Below, in pieces: positions 53,799 through 63,790 of a DNA stretch of 64,000 nucleotides. The translations under genes were made by a program, and so were the position numbers. The stretch is from Lachnospiraceae bacterium (GTDB taxonomy: Bacteria; Bacillota; Clostridia; Lachnospirales; Lachnospiraceae): positions 1 to 64,000 of the forward strand of contig JAFQMS010000010.1 in NCBI GenBank assembly GCA_017396145.1, written 5' to 3'. Every line of letters starts with the position of its first letter. The first letter of the stretch is position 1. Below the pieces are notes generated by a model, which saw nothing but the letters and a program-made list of their open reading frames with translations, was not told where the DNA came from and ran no database searches.

Positions 53799-55850
53799 AT
53801 GATTATTGAGAACTTGAACAATTGGTCACAACTTTTCAATTCAAAGGAGTTTGAGAAAGAATATGCATATACAGGCGACGATTTAGGGTGCACATACTCT
53901 AAGGATAAGTCGATTTTTAAGGTATGGTCACCAGTGGCCAGTGCCATAATATTAAACATTTACGAAGATGGAACAGGGGACAACCTTATTGAAACATTTC
54001 CTATGGAAAAAGGTGCCAAAGGGGTGTTTGAAGTTACTGTTAACAAAGACCTTGTTGGTAAATTTTACACATACTCGGTAACAATAGATAATCTTGAAGA
54101 AGTGGACAGAGAAAACCCTGACAACGTGCGTTATGCTTATGTTGAGAATGGGAAGACATTTACCAATGAAGTAGTAGACGTTTATGCAAAGGCTGTTGGT
54201 GTTAATGGAGAAAGAGGTATGATAGTTGACCTTGCAAACACTAATCCAGTTGGTTTTGACAGTGATGTTAAGCCGGAACTTAAGTCTTTTGCGGATATGG
54301 TAATATACGAGGTTCATGTTAGGGACTTTTCCATGGCAAAATCTTCAGGAATGAAGAATAAAGGAAAGTTTTTGGCATTTACTGAGCATGGAACAAAGAA
54401 CGAATATGGAGAGTCCACAGGTGTTGATTATCTTAAGGAATTAGGTGTTACTCATGTTCATTTACTTCCGTCCTATGATTATGCCACCGTTGATGAGGCT
54501 AAACCAGATATGCCACAGTTTAACTGGGGATATGACCCAAAGAATTATAATGTGCCAGAGGGCTCATACTCTACGAATCCCTTTGATGGCAGTGTTAGAA
54601 TAAAAGAATTTAAACAGATGGTTCAGTCCCTTCATAAAGATGGAATTCGAGTGATTATGGATGTGGTTTATAATCATACTTATTCAGCTTATGATTCATG
54701 TTTTGCGGGCACGGTACCTAATTATTACTACAGAACAGATGGTATGATTAATTCTAACGGTTCCGGATGCGGTAATGAAACTGCATCAGACAGAGCCATG
54801 TTTGGAAAATATCTTATAGATTCAGTTGTTTACTGGGCTAAGGAATATCATGTAGATGGTTTCAGATTTGATCTTATGGCGGTTCATGATACAGATACAA
54901 TGAATCGTTTAAGAGAAGAATTGGACAAGATAGATAAGAGCATAATTATATATGGTGAAGGCTGGATGGGTGGACCAAGTGTATTACCGTTTGAAAAAGC
55001 ATGCTTTAAGCAAAATGCTAAGAAGGTTCCACATATTGCCATGTTTAATGATGATATAAGAGATGTTATCAAAGGAAGTGTTATGGATCCGGAGGTGGCA
55101 GGCTTTGTTAATGGGGAACTTGATACCAGTGATGAAAAAGTAGATATGCTCATGAATAAAATGAGATTTGCAGTTACAGGTGCATGTGGACATTCTCAGG
55201 TAAAACTTACAGATGAAATGAATGGTTTATTACCACGCCCTTGGGCATCTTCTCCAATGCAAAGTATTAACTATGTATCAGCCCATGATAACTGGACATT
55301 GTGGGATAAGTTTATGCTTACAATAAAGGATAAGCCTGTAGACTTTGTTATGCGTGCTAATAAGATGGCTGCGGCAATATATATGACTGCTCAGGGAATT
55401 CCTTTCTTCCAGGCGGGTGAAGAGATTGGACGCTCTAAACCTATGGGAGATGGAGAATATGATGAGAACAGTTATAAATCACCTGATAGCGTAAATCAGA
55501 TTGACTGGAACAAAGTTCATCATAATAAAGAGTTGCTTGATTGTTACAAAGCGCTTATTCGCCTAAGAAAAGAATACAAGGCGTTTTGTATGACAACTGC
55601 AAAAGAGGTTGAAGACAATATTACATTTATTGAAGGCCTTGGCCAAAAAGTAATGGCTTATGAACTTAAAAAAGATGAGGAACACTTATATGTAGTGTTT
55701 AATGGTAGTGAGGACGCTGTAGAGATTACGCTTCCACAGGGAACTAAGGGATGGAAGATGGTATTTGAAACAGGGGAAAGCAAAGTAAATGATAATGTGT
55801 TGGTATGTGATGGTTTTTCATGTACTATTTTATCTGATGAAGGAAGATAA
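53799..55850 (+). CDS. pulA: Type I pullulanase (GH13)
   Basis: The 683-residue enzyme splits alpha-1,6 branch points of pullulan, starch and glycogen dextrins. An N-terminal CBM48-like beta domain, the type I hallmark FNWGYDPKNYNVPEGSYS, GH13 regions VVYNHTY, GFRFDLM (nucleophile D358), YGEGW (acid E387), SAHDN, and a C-terminal beta domain are visible. No signal peptide, so it works in the cytoplasm on imported dextrins or glycogen. The ATG follows GGAGGAATGG. The gene is followed after five bases by gdpP. Confidence 0.93.
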   Translation: MIIENLNNWSQLFNSKEFEKEYAYTGDDLGCTYSKDKSIFKVWSPVASAIILNIYEDGTGDNLIETFPMEKGAKGVFEVTVNKDLVGKFYTYSVTIDNLEEVDRENPDNVRYAYVENGKTFTNEVVDVYAKAVGVNGERGMIVDLANTNPVGFDSDVKPELKSFADMVIYEVHVRDFSMAKSSGMKNKGKFLAFTEHGTKNEYGESTGVDYLKELGVTHVHLLPSYDYATVDEAKPDMPQFNWGYDPKNYNVPEGSYSTNPFDGSVRIKEFKQMVQSLHKDGIRVIMDVVYNHTYSAYDSCFAGTVPNYYYRTDGMINSNGSGCGNETASDRAMFGKYLIDSVVYWAKEYHVDGFRFDLMAVHDTDTMNRLREELDKIDKSIIIYGEGWMGGPSVLPFEKACFKQNAKKVPHIAMFNDDIRDVIKGSVMDPEVAGFVNGELDTSDEKVDMLMNKMRFAVTGACGHSQVKLTDEMNGLLPRPWASSPMQSINYVSAHDNWTLWDKFMLTIKDKPVDFVMRANKMAAAIYMTAQGIPFFQAGEEIGRSKPMGDGEYDENSYKSPDSVNQIDWNKVHHNKELLDCYKALIRLRKEYKAFCMTTAKEVEDNITFIEGLGQKVMAYELKKDEEHLYVVFNGSEDAVEITLPQGTKGWKMVFETGESKVNDNVLVCDGFSCTILSDEGR

Positions 55851-55855
55851 AGACT

Positions 55856-57907
55856 ATGAAGAATAAGACAACAAAGGGAATTGTAAAATTATACTTAAGA
55901 TGGCCATTTTATATTGGACTTATATTCGTTATAATAAGTGGATGCTGTTATTTCCTTGACAAAAGAGCGGGAATGTTGACATCTTTGGCCGTTGTAGTAT
56001 ATATGTTTGCCAGTTTTATTGTCTATAGAGTAAAAGGTCCTAAAGTTATCAATTCCATAATGAAGTATTCTGCTAACTATGACACAGTGCAAAATAGGCT
56101 TTTAAAGGAAATGGTTACACCTTATGCTGTTTTGGATAAGGATGGTGCAATGCTTTGGGCCAATGGAGAATTCTTAGACATAATTGGTTATGATAAGGGA
56201 GCTAAAAAATCTATAAGCAGTATATTCCCTGAATTAAAAAGTGATGTATTCCCGCAAAATGGCTTAGATAGTGAAGTTCATATTGAACATAATGATGTAA
56301 GTTATAAAATTCTAATGAGAGACATAAACATTGAAGATTTATTCAATGATGTGGAAGCTATGTGGGATGGGGAAGAAAAGGTAAGCAATAATAGATTTAT
56401 TGCCATGTATCTATATGACGAAACAGAGATTAAACGATATATTAAAGAGAATAACGAGCAAAAGACAGTTATAGCCCTTTTGTATATTGATAACTATGAA
56501 GAAGCATTAGAGAGTGTGGATGAAGTAAGGCGTTCTCTTTTGGTGGCATTAATAGAGAGAAAGATTAATAAGTATCTTCAGAATATGGATGCCATAGTTA
56601 AGCGTCTTGAAAAGGATAAATATGTTGTTGTATTTAAAAAGAAGTATCTTACAGACCTTCAGGAGAATAGATTTGACCTTCTTGATGAGGTAAGAACCAT
56701 CAATGTTGGTAATGAACTTTCAGTAACACTAAGTATGGGTATAGGAGTAGATGCACCTACATTACAAGAGGGGTACGAATATGCCCGTGCAGCAATCGAC
56801 CTTGCGTTAGGTCGAGGAGGAGATCAGGTAGTAATAAAGAATAACGAAAAATTGCTTTATTATGGTGGTAAGAGTGTGCAAATTGAGAAGGCTACAAGGG
56901 TTAAAGCCAGAGTTAAGGCACATGCTTTAAAAGAAATAGTAGAGGCAAAGGATGAGGTAATGGTAATGGGACATTCCATAGGAGATGTAGACTGTTTTGG
57001 TGCGTCTGTAGGAATGTATCGAATAGCCAAAGCCCTTGGTAAAAAGGCTTATATTGTTCTTGATAATGTAACCACATCCTTAAGACCAATGCTTGAAAGA
57101 GTGAAAAGTGACCCTGAATATGGCGAGGATGCCATTATTGATAATGAAAAAGCCTTAGAATTAATAACAGCTAACACTGTTTTGATAGTGGTAGATGTTA
57201 ACAAGCCAAACTATACTGAATGTCCAAAACTTTTAGAAAAAACTAAGAATATTATTGTATTGGATCACCATAGACAGACAGGGGAACAGATTGAAAATGC
57301 GGTTCTTTCATATGTGGAGCCATTTGCGTCATCTGCCTGTGAGATGGTTGCTGAAGTATTACAGTATATTGGAAATGGACTAAAGTTAAAACCAGCAGAA
57401 GCGGATGCAATGTATGCCGGTGTAATGATAGATACAGACGGTTTTCAAAATAAAACAGGTGTGAGAACATTTGAGGCAGCGGCGTTTTTAAAGAGAAATG
57501 GTGCTGATGTTATGAGAATTCGTAAAGCCATGAGAACTGATATGAAGGAATATCAGATAAAGGCGGAGGCAGTCAAGAATGCAGAGATATTTAGTGAGCA
57601 TTTTGCTATAACAAAGTGTGAAGCAAAGGGACTAGAAAGTCCAACAGTAGTTGGAGCACAGGTTGCGAATGAACTCTTAGATATATCAGGAGTAAAGGCA
57701 TCATTTGTCCTCACTGAATACAATGAAAAGATATATATAAGTGCTCGTTCTATTGATGAAGTAAATGTGCAGATAATTATGGAGAAGTTTGGCGGTGGTG
57801 GACATATGAGTATAGCCGGTGCCCAAATGGAACTTAGACCAATAGAGGATGCAAAGAGAATACTCAAACTAAAAGTAGTAGAAATGTTAGAAAATGGAGA
57901 GATATAG
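55856..57907 (+). CDS. gdpP: c-di-AMP phosphodiesterase GdpP
   Basis: The 683-residue membrane protein has two N-terminal helices (about 15-55), a PAS-like domain, a degenerate GGDEF domain (no GGDEF motif) and DHH/DHHA1 domains: GHSIGDVDCFG, VVDVNK, LDHHRQ (D470-H471-H472), and FGGGGHMSIAGAQ. It hydrolyses c-di-AMP to pApA. It is the first gene of the conserved gdpP-rplI-dnaB run. Here it also sits directly behind pulA. Confidence 0.93.
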   Translation: MKNKTTKGIVKLYLRWPFYIGLIFVIISGCCYFLDKRAGMLTSLAVVVYMFASFIVYRVKGPKVINSIMKYSANYDTVQNRLLKEMVTPYAVLDKDGAMLWANGEFLDIIGYDKGAKKSISSIFPELKSDVFPQNGLDSEVHIEHNDVSYKILMRDINIEDLFNDVEAMWDGEEKVSNNRFIAMYLYDETEIKRYIKENNEQKTVIALLYIDNYEEALESVDEVRRSLLVALIERKINKYLQNMDAIVKRLEKDKYVVVFKKKYLTDLQENRFDLLDEVRTINVGNELSVTLSMGIGVDAPTLQEGYEYARAAIDLALGRGGDQVVIKNNEKLLYYGGKSVQIEKATRVKARVKAHALKEIVEAKDEVMVMGHSIGDVDCFGASVGMYRIAKALGKKAYIVLDNVTTSLRPMLERVKSDPEYGEDAIIDNEKALELITANTVLIVVDVNKPNYTECPKLLEKTKNIIVLDHHRQTGEQIENAVLSYVEPFASSACEMVAEVLQYIGNGLKLKPAEADAMYAGVMIDTDGFQNKTGVRTFEAAAFLKRNGADVMRIRKAMRTDMKEYQIKAEAVKNAEIFSEHFAITKCEAKGLESPTVVGAQVANELLDISGVKASFVLTEYNEKIYISARSIDEVNVQIIMEKFGGGGHMSIAGAQMELRPIEDAKRILKLKVVEMLENGEI

Positions 57908-57955
57908 TGCTTTTGACAAGACGTAAAGCGTAAAGACACTGTAGAAAGGAGCAAT

Positions 57956-58405
57956 ATGGAAGTAATTTTATTGCAAGATGTAAAAAGCCTTGGAAAAGAA
58001 GGAGATATTGTTAAGGTAAATGACGGATACGCAAGAAACTTTATTTTGCCTAAAAAACTTGTTGTGGAAGCCAATGCTAAAAACCTTAATGATTTAAAGA
58101 TTAAAAAAGAAAAGGAAGCAAAAATTGCCAAGGAAATATATGAACAGGCAAAGGCTTTGGGAGAGGCTATTGAAAAAGAGAGTGTTACCGTAAAAATGAA
58201 ACTTGGTAAAGATGGTCGTTCATTTGGCTCAGTATCCACAAAAGAGATAGCACAAGCGGCTAAGGAACAATTAGGAAGAGATATTGATAAGAAAAAGATG
58301 GCTCTTGATGTACCAATTAAAACATTGGGCGTTTATAATGTGACAATTAAACTTCACCCAAAGGTTACAACAACTCTTAAAGTAAAAGTAGAGCAGATGA
58401 ATTAG
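57956..58405 (+). CDS. rplI: Ribosomal protein bL9
   Basis: The 149-residue protein has the N-terminal signature [21 protein letters not shown] and [12 protein letters not shown], a long central helix and the C-terminal domain ending LKVKVEQ. The ATG follows AAAGGAG. It lies 48 bases after gdpP and 14 bases before dnaB. Confidence 0.96.
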   Translation: MEVILLQDVKSLGKEGDIVKVNDGYARNFILPKKLVVEANAKNLNDLKIKKEKEAKIAKEIYEQAKALGEAIEKESVTVKMKLGKDGRSFGSVSTKEIAQAAKEQLGRDIDKKKMALDVPIKTLGVYNVTIKLHPKVTTTLKVKVEQMN

Positions 58406-58419
58406 GATGGGAAAAGCTA

Positions 58420-59748
58420 ATGGATGAGGCATTAATAAAAAAAGTACAACCAAATAATTTAGAGGCAGAGCAATCAGTTATAGGTTCTATGATAATGGAA
58501 ACTGAGGCTATTAATACCGCAGCGGAGATTTTAAATAAAGATGATTTTTATCATAAGCAATTGGGAATAATCTTCCAGGCAATGGTAGACCTTCATAACG
58601 AGGGTAAGCCTACAGACCTAGTAACACTGCAAAACAAACTTAAAGGAATGGAGTTGCCACCAGAGTATTGTGAAACAGAATTTATTAGTAATCTGGTAAT
58701 GGCGGTGCCTACTTCTGCCAACGTGGAAAGTTATGCTAAAATCGTAAAGGATAAAGCGATTCTTAGAAGGCTCATTAAAACTAATGATGAAATTAATAAT
58801 ATGTGTTATCTGGGTAAGGATAATGTTGATAAGATATTAGATAGAGCTGAAAAGGATGTTTTTGATGTTGTTAGCAAACGAGGAAGTGGCGAGTTTGAGA
58901 GCATTAAAGATATAGTTATTCGTTCTCTTGAGAGTATAGAAGCAGCAGCGAAAAATAAGGGTGGTGTAACAGGTGTTGCAACAGGATTTTTGGATTTGGA
59001 TTACAAAACTGCAGGATTTCAAAGATCGGATTTAATCCTTATTGCTGCCAGACCATCTATGGGTAAGACAGCCTTTGTATTAAATCTTGCAGAATATGTG
59101 GCTGTTAAGTCAAAGATTGCAACAGCTATCTTTAGTTTGGAAATGTCAAAAGACCAGTTGGTTAAGCGTATTCTTTCCATGAATTCGAGAGTGGATGCAC
59201 AAGTAATAAGGACGGGGGGATTAAATGATGAAGAATGGGGAGCACTTATTGAAGGTGCAAAAGCAATAGGAGAATCGAAACTACTATTAGATGATACACC
59301 ATCTATCTCCATTGGAGAATTAAGAAGCAAATGTAGAAAGTTTAAGTTAGAACATAACTTGGGCTTAATAATAATAGACTATCTTCAGTTAATGACGGGG
59401 GATAAGAAAACCGATTCAAGGCAACAGGAAGTTTCGGATATTTCAAGAGCTCTTAAGGCTTTAGCAAGGGAATTGGATGTGCCGGTAGTGGCGCTGTCCC
59501 AACTTAGCCGCCAAGTAGAGCAGCGTCCGGATAAGCGCCCAATGCTCTCTGACCTTAGAGAATCAGGAGCGATTGAGCAGGATGCGGACGTAGTAATGTT
59601 TATATATAGGGATGATTATTATAATAAAGCAAGTGAAGAAAAAGGAGTAGCAGAGATTATAATAGGTAAGCAAAGAAACGGTCCTACAGGAACTGTCAAA
59701 CTTAAATGGCAGGCAGAACTTACCAGATTTGCCAACCTCGCTCACTAA
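58420..59748 (+). CDS. dnaB: Replicative DNA helicase DnaB
   Basis: The 442-residue helicase has the N-terminal domain (NLEAEQSVIGSMIM), Walker A ARPSMGKTAF (K216), Walker B LIIIDYLQLM, SQLSRQVEQRPDKRPMLSDLRESGAIEQDADVVMF and a C-terminal sensor region. The length is usual, and no intein is present. Confidence 0.96.
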   Translation: MDEALIKKVQPNNLEAEQSVIGSMIMETEAINTAAEILNKDDFYHKQLGIIFQAMVDLHNEGKPTDLVTLQNKLKGMELPPEYCETEFISNLVMAVPTSANVESYAKIVKDKAILRRLIKTNDEINNMCYLGKDNVDKILDRAEKDVFDVVSKRGSGEFESIKDIVIRSLESIEAAAKNKGGVTGVATGFLDLDYKTAGFQRSDLILIAARPSMGKTAFVLNLAEYVAVKSKIATAIFSLEMSKDQLVKRILSMNSRVDAQVIRTGGLNDEEWGALIEGAKAIGESKLLLDDTPSISIGELRSKCRKFKLEHNLGLIIIDYLQLMTGDKKTDSRQQEVSDISRALKALARELDVPVVALSQLSRQVEQRPDKRPMLSDLRESGAIEQDADVVMFIYRDDYYNKASEEKGVAEIIIGKQRNGPTGTVKLKWQAELTRFANLAH

Positions 59749-59762
59749 ATACATATTAATAA

Positions 59763-60401
59763 TTAGCTTGTCTTAAAACTTGTTAAGGGAACACAAGCAG
59801 AGTTAGACCGATTTTTCTTAGAGTTTCTATGGAAAATCGGTTTATTATTGGAATTAAGTAATGATTTATACTCTTGAACAATGTTCTCGAGGGCTGTTAT
59901 TCTTAGGTCTTGTTCAGCCTTAATTGAGAGTATGTGCATGTTGATTTCCTTAGAAACTGCCAGTGCAACCGCCTTTGCAAGTTGGCGGCTTATATCTTCA
60001 AAACTTTTGTTTACAGAGAATTCCACGAGGTTTCCAAAGGGCTTATCGGTACCCTCGGGAAGAGATTCTTCTTGGTGTACAGATATTTCGGAATAATTCA
60101 CATCTGGATCTTCGCTTTCTTTTGCAGTGTTATCTGATGTTGTATCCAAATGCGTCTCGTATTGTGAATTATCTTCGGCTACAGACGAAAACAGATTTTC
60201 GTCAAGGCGAGATTTTAATAGTACTAATCCCTCGTGATTAAGAGTGCTTATTTTATCCATAAAAGGAATAAGCAGTTTTATCTGTTCGGTAGAAAATCCT
60301 GCATCTATAAGTCCTAGCAATTCGTTAGAAGAAAATGCAGTATCAGTCATATATGTAGGTTCTTCGTGGGTTTTAGTTTCTTTTAATTGATTATTTGACA
60401 T
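59763..60401 (-). CDS. Hypothetical protein with a helical C-terminus
   Basis: The 212-residue protein has an ATG after GAGGGAA. The N-terminal part (SNELLGLIDAGFSTEQIKLLIPFMDKISTLNHEGLVLLKSRL) is helical, the middle is acidic low-complexity, and residues about 125-185 form a probable coiled coil (INMHILSIKAEQDLRITALENIVQEYKSLL). The tail is basic. No family was recognised. It converges on dnaB with a gap of only 14 bases and no visible terminator. Confidence 0.6.
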   Translation of the reverse strand: MSNNQLKETKTHEEPTYMTDTAFSSNELLGLIDAGFSTEQIKLLIPFMDKISTLNHEGLVLLKSRLDENLFSSVAEDNSQYETHLDTTSDNTAKESEDPDVNYSEISVHQEESLPEGTDKPFGNLVEFSVNKSFEDISRQLAKAVALAVSKEINMHILSIKAEQDLRITALENIVQEYKSLLNSNNKPIFHRNSKKNRSNSACVPLTSFKTS

Positions 60402-60547
60402 AGTATTCCCTCATTTCTGCGTAAATACGCTATTAATTATGGATTAATATTAATGGGATTTGTTGATATTTGCAAGAAAAAACGGTCGCATATTTCGCCA
60501 AAATGTGAGAAGAGTGTAGACAAATAAGGAAGAGAAGAGAATTAAAC

Positions 60548-60585
60548 AAGGCGCTTTTAGGAATGTTAATCCATAAAAGCGCCTT
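60548..60585 (-). terminator. Terminator of the ferredoxin gene
   Basis: A perfect 12-base stem AAGGCGCTTTTA with its complement and a 14-base loop, about 37 bases past the ferredoxin stop on the minus strand. Confidence 0.8.
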
Positions 60586-60621
60586 CTTAATATGCATATT
60601 AAATAATAAAATATGTTAAGA

Positions 60622-60792
60622 TTAAGCTTCTTTGATAGCTCCTGCTGGGCAAGTAGATTCACAAGCGCCACAGCCTAAACAAGCGTCAGCATCAATAACG
60701 TATTTTGAATCACCTTCGCTGATTGCGCCAACTGGACATTCTCCAGCACAAGCACCACAACTTAAGCATTCATCAGAAATTACATATGCCAT
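60622..60792 (-). CDS. 2[4Fe-4S] ferredoxin
   Basis: The 56-residue protein has an ATG after GGAGGAC. Two full cluster motifs, CLSCGACAGECP and CLGCGACESTCP, are arranged with the clostridial ferredoxin pseudo-symmetry and nothing else. It is a soluble electron carrier for enzymes such as the bifurcating hydrogenase and pyruvate:ferredoxin oxidoreductase. It is monocistronic. Confidence 0.95.
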   Translation of the reverse strand: MAYVISDECLSCGACAGECPVGAISEGDSKYVIDADACLGCGACESTCPAGAIKEA

Positions 60793-60881
60793 GTTCTCGT
60801 CCTCCTTATATATTAAAAAGATATGTATATTTTAATATATTTTGGGGTAAATTACAATACAATAGGGAAAAGTTTATGTCT

Positions 60882-60909
60882 TGACGATATTTGGTATATG
60901 GCTTATAAT
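60882..60909 (+). promoter_or_regulatory. Promoter of the DUF1858 gene
   Basis: TTGACG, a 16-base spacer and a perfect TATAAT, about 50 bases before the start. Confidence 0.7.
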
Positions 60910-60959
60910 TACAAATGTTTATGAAAAGTAACATATCTTGAAAGGATAGGAGTTAAGTT

Positions 60960-61160
60960 ATGGCAAAGATAACAAAGGAAACTTTAATTGGAGAATTAAT
61001 AAATATTGATGCAAAGGTTATTCCAGTATTAATCGAAGCTGGAATGCACTGCTTTGGATGTCCATCAGCACAGATGGAGACAATCGAAGAGGCTGCTTTA
61101 GTTCACGGACTTGATGCAGACAAACTTGTTGAAGACCTTAATGCAGTGTTAGAGGCTTAA
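60960..61160 (+). CDS. DUF1858 domain protein
   Basis: A 66-residue protein, MAKITKETLIGELINIDAK ... MHCFGCPSAQMETIEEAA, which is the DUF1858 (hydrid-cluster-associated redox disulfide) fold with its C-x-x-C pair. The ATG follows AGGATAGGAG. Stand-alone forms are common in anaerobes; the redox role is not settled. Confidence 0.85.
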   Translation: MAKITKETLIGELINIDAKVIPVLIEAGMHCFGCPSAQMETIEEAALVHGLDADKLVEDLNAVLEA

Positions 61161-61222
61161 AAAACGAAACAGCAATAAATCATCTTGCTATTTTCAAAGA
61201 AAATTAAATTATAAAATAAAAT

Positions 61223-61285
61223 ACCCCCATGTACATTTTCGAACGCATTCGCTGTGAAACTAATTAAGAAAATGTATATGGGGGT
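61223..61285 (-). terminator. Long-armed hairpin after mecA
   Basis: ACCCCCAT and neighbouring bases (61223-61240) pair with 61268-61285 over 18 positions with one mismatch, enclosing a 27-base loop. On the minus strand a T-rich run follows, which suits a terminator for mecA; the same hairpin would end the DUF1858 transcript. Confidence 0.6.
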
Positions 61286-61294
61286 CCTTATATC

Positions 61295-62089
61295 CTACAA
61301 CTTTGCCAAAGTGGAAATTGCATCACCTGTTATAACAGGTTGAAGGTGCTCGTTTATGAAATCCATTGTTGCGTAAGTTGTCCTTTCTGGAACACCGTAT
61401 TCAGATAATATTCCGCACACTCGATTAAAAACATCTGCATTGCTGGCTGATGGCTTGAGTAACAGAAAATATCTATTCATATCTGGTGACTTGTAAAGGT
61501 CGCTCTCACCCTTATAATATGGACACACAATAGCGGTTGTCTTAATTACTGTATCAAGAGAGTTAAATAGATATAGTCTATAGTGAGGAATAACTGGTGC
61601 ATCCTCAGAAGGTTTATTAGTAACATTATTCTTTGACGCGGATTCAGCCTTTTTGCTGGCTTCCTTTTGAAGTTCACCGGCTTTACTTATCATATCTGTA
61701 AGTTTCTCGAAACAATTTAATATATCTTCTTTGCGAGAAAGGTCAATTACAGGCTGTGGAGAAACTAAGTCTCCATCATCTTCATCTATATCCCCGTCTA
61801 GACTTTTAGTGAATTTGGAAAAACGGGTATCTAATTCTTCTGGGTCATCTACCTTAGTTACAACAAGTACTAAGCATTCTCCAGCCACTGGTATTGCTTC
61901 TATCATAAGAGGAATATCTTCAGCCTCAAATCCAAGTTCATAGGATGCTTGTTGCATCATTTCTCGAAATAAAGCCTTAGCTTTTTCGCTGCCATATGCT
62001 AACTCGGATATTTTTAATTGTCTTTCTGCAAGATCTTTTTTATAAAGGGTGCAACGAATCTGTTTATCGTTTATTCTTTCTATCTTCAT
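61295..62089 (-). CDS. mecA: MecA-type adaptor protein for ClpC
   Basis: The 264-residue protein has the MecA N-domain (MKIERINDKQIRCTLYKKDLAERQLKISELAYGSEKAKALFREMMQQASYELGF), an acidic linker and the C-domain that docks to ClpC (HYRLYLFNSLDTVIKTT ... YFLLLKPS). ATG follows AAAAGGATG. It delivers proteins to the ClpCP protease. Confidence 0.9.
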   Translation of the reverse strand: MKIERINDKQIRCTLYKKDLAERQLKISELAYGSEKAKALFREMMQQASYELGFEAEDIPLMIEAIPVAGECLVLVVTKVDDPEELDTRFSKFTKSLDGDIDEDDGDLVSPQPVIDLSRKEDILNCFEKLTDMISKAGELQKEASKKAESASKNNVTNKPSEDAPVIPHYRLYLFNSLDTVIKTTAIVCPYYKGESDLYKSPDMNRYFLLLKPSASNADVFNRVCGILSEYGVPERTTYATMDFINEHLQPVITGDAISTLAKL

Positions 62090-62344
62090 ATAATCACATC
62101 CTTTTCTAATCTTGAACTAATTATTAAAATGGTATTTTTGTAAGTGAAAAATAGTATAATTCAAATCGAATTTAAAGTCAACATGATGAAAAATGTTATA
62201 TTCTTGTTTCTAATTTAATATTAGCATACTTTGGTGAAAATGTACAGTTGATAGGGGTTAATATATACATAATAAACTAGGAATATAGTCAATATGCATT
62301 AAAAGTAACTATGATTTTCTAAAAGCATACATTGTTATGCACTC

Positions 62345-62373
62345 TTGAAAAACAAATAAAAGTGGTTTATTAT
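62345..62373 (+). promoter_or_regulatory. Promoter of the kinase gene
   Basis: TTGAAA, a 17-base spacer and TATTAT, about 45 bases before the ATG at 62419. The rest of the gap 62090-62344 is AT-rich and holds nothing else that I can name; a promoter for mecA must lie in it. Confidence 0.7.
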
Positions 62374-62418
62374 AGTTGATATAAAATGGTGTTTGTAAGG
62401 AGAGTGATTAGGTAAGTT

Positions 62419-63756
62419 ATGGACCTTGAGGAAGGAAGTGTTTTATTTGGTAAGTACAGGATAGTAAAAAAGGTGGGAGAAGGTAGTTTTGCCAAAGTAT
62501 ACCTAGGAGTTCACGTAAAACTTAATACCTACCGTGCTATTAAATGTATATTAAAAAAGGACATGCATTATGAACAATTAATGAGAGAAGTTAATATATT
62601 AAAAAGTGTTAGGAATGAACATATACCTATCATATATGATATTGAAGAATGCGAAGAGTGTTCTTATATCATAGAAGAATTTTGTGAAGGGGAGTCCATT
62701 AGGGATTATGTACTAATGGGGAAGTTAAAAGGATTAGATGAAGTAATTAATTATTCTATTCAGATTTGTGATGTATTAGACTATCTGCATTCTCATGAAC
62801 AAAGAATTCTTTATCTGGATCTTAAGCCGGATAATCTTATGATATTCCATAACAATATAAAGATAATAGATTTTGGAGCAGCTCTCTCTAGGGATTTTGT
62901 AGAAAAAGGGAGTAGGGAATACTATGGTAGTGTGGCATACAGTTCTCCGGAACAAAAAAAGGGTAAGGTTATAGATAATAAGAGTGACATATACAGTTTG
63001 GGAAAGGTAATCTGGTTCTTTTTGGATAAAGCCACAGAATCCAAAAGGGAAGATGTTTTTTGGGGACTTAGAAGGATTGCTAAAAGATGTGTAACAACTA
63101 ATCCGGTGTTTAGATACAGGAGCGTGGTAGGGGTAAAGAAGGATTTAGAGATGTGCAGTCAAAAAGGTTATAGATTGAAAAATCATAATAATTTGGCATG
63201 TAAAGACTATGAAGGTGTAAAGATTTGCGTATGTGAAAGTGATTATGGAATAGGAGCATTTCCGCTATCTTTAATGATTGCTACATATTTAAGCGAAAGA
63301 ATTAATACAGTATATGAGGATTTTTCAAAAGAAGGATACATAAGTCAGATGCTTAATGAGAAAGGTGTTGTCAGACAGAAAGATGGAGGTTACCTTTTTG
63401 GTGGATATTCAATAGGAGAACCTCATATACCAAAAGGAAATAGTATAACCAGAGTAATAAACTATGGCAAGGGGATTGCTGATATAAAGGAAGGTCTATG
63501 GGAGTGGGATATAGTAATATGCCTGTGTTCTTTGAAATGTTGGAATGCCAAATTGGCAAAAGAATTAATCACATACCTTAATATATGTGAGGATTTGCGA
63601 ATTGTTGTTGATTGTGAGACAAGCAAGGAGAAATTGTATGAGGTATTTGGGAGAAATATGAGAGTATATGTGTTGCCAGACATTAAAGAGTATGACGCTG
63701 GAGAAAAACTTGATGTTAAAGTTAAAGAGTTTGTTGAAAGATTACTTTTAGAGTGA
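62419..63756 (+). CDS. Ser/Thr protein kinase fused to a P-loop-like domain lacking Walker A
   Basis: The 445-residue protein has an ATG after AAGGAGAG. Residues 1-265 are a Hanks-type kinase: GEGSFAKVYLG, AIKCIL (Lys), YLDLKPDNLM (D134, with HRD changed to YLD), DFG at 151-153, and SSPEQ. There is no membrane helix. From about 273 a second domain begins KICVCESDYGIGAFPLSLMIATYLSERINTVYED and has later strands DIVICLCS and LRIVVDCE, the outline of a ParA/MinD-type ATPase whose Walker A has lost Gly-Lys-Thr. It lies 34 bases before a related ATPase gene. Confidence 0.78.
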   Translation: MDLEEGSVLFGKYRIVKKVGEGSFAKVYLGVHVKLNTYRAIKCILKKDMHYEQLMREVNILKSVRNEHIPIIYDIEECEECSYIIEEFCEGESIRDYVLMGKLKGLDEVINYSIQICDVLDYLHSHEQRILYLDLKPDNLMIFHNNIKIIDFGAALSRDFVEKGSREYYGSVAYSSPEQKKGKVIDNKSDIYSLGKVIWFFLDKATESKREDVFWGLRRIAKRCVTTNPVFRYRSVVGVKKDLEMCSQKGYRLKNHNNLACKDYEGVKICVCESDYGIGAFPLSLMIATYLSERINTVYEDFSKEGYISQMLNEKGVVRQKDGGYLFGGYSIGEPHIPKGNSITRVINYGKGIADIKEGLWEWDIVICLCSLKCWNAKLAKELITYLNICEDLRIVVDCETSKEKLYEVFGRNMRVYVLPDIKEYDAGEKLDVKVKEFVERLLLE

Positions 63757-63790
63757 ATGTGGCAATAGAAGTATATTTGTGGAGGATTTA

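Noticed and set aside
62419..63756. Antiviral defence kinase
   Set aside because: No defence partner genes adjoin, and the neighbour is a CpaE/ParA-like ATPase.
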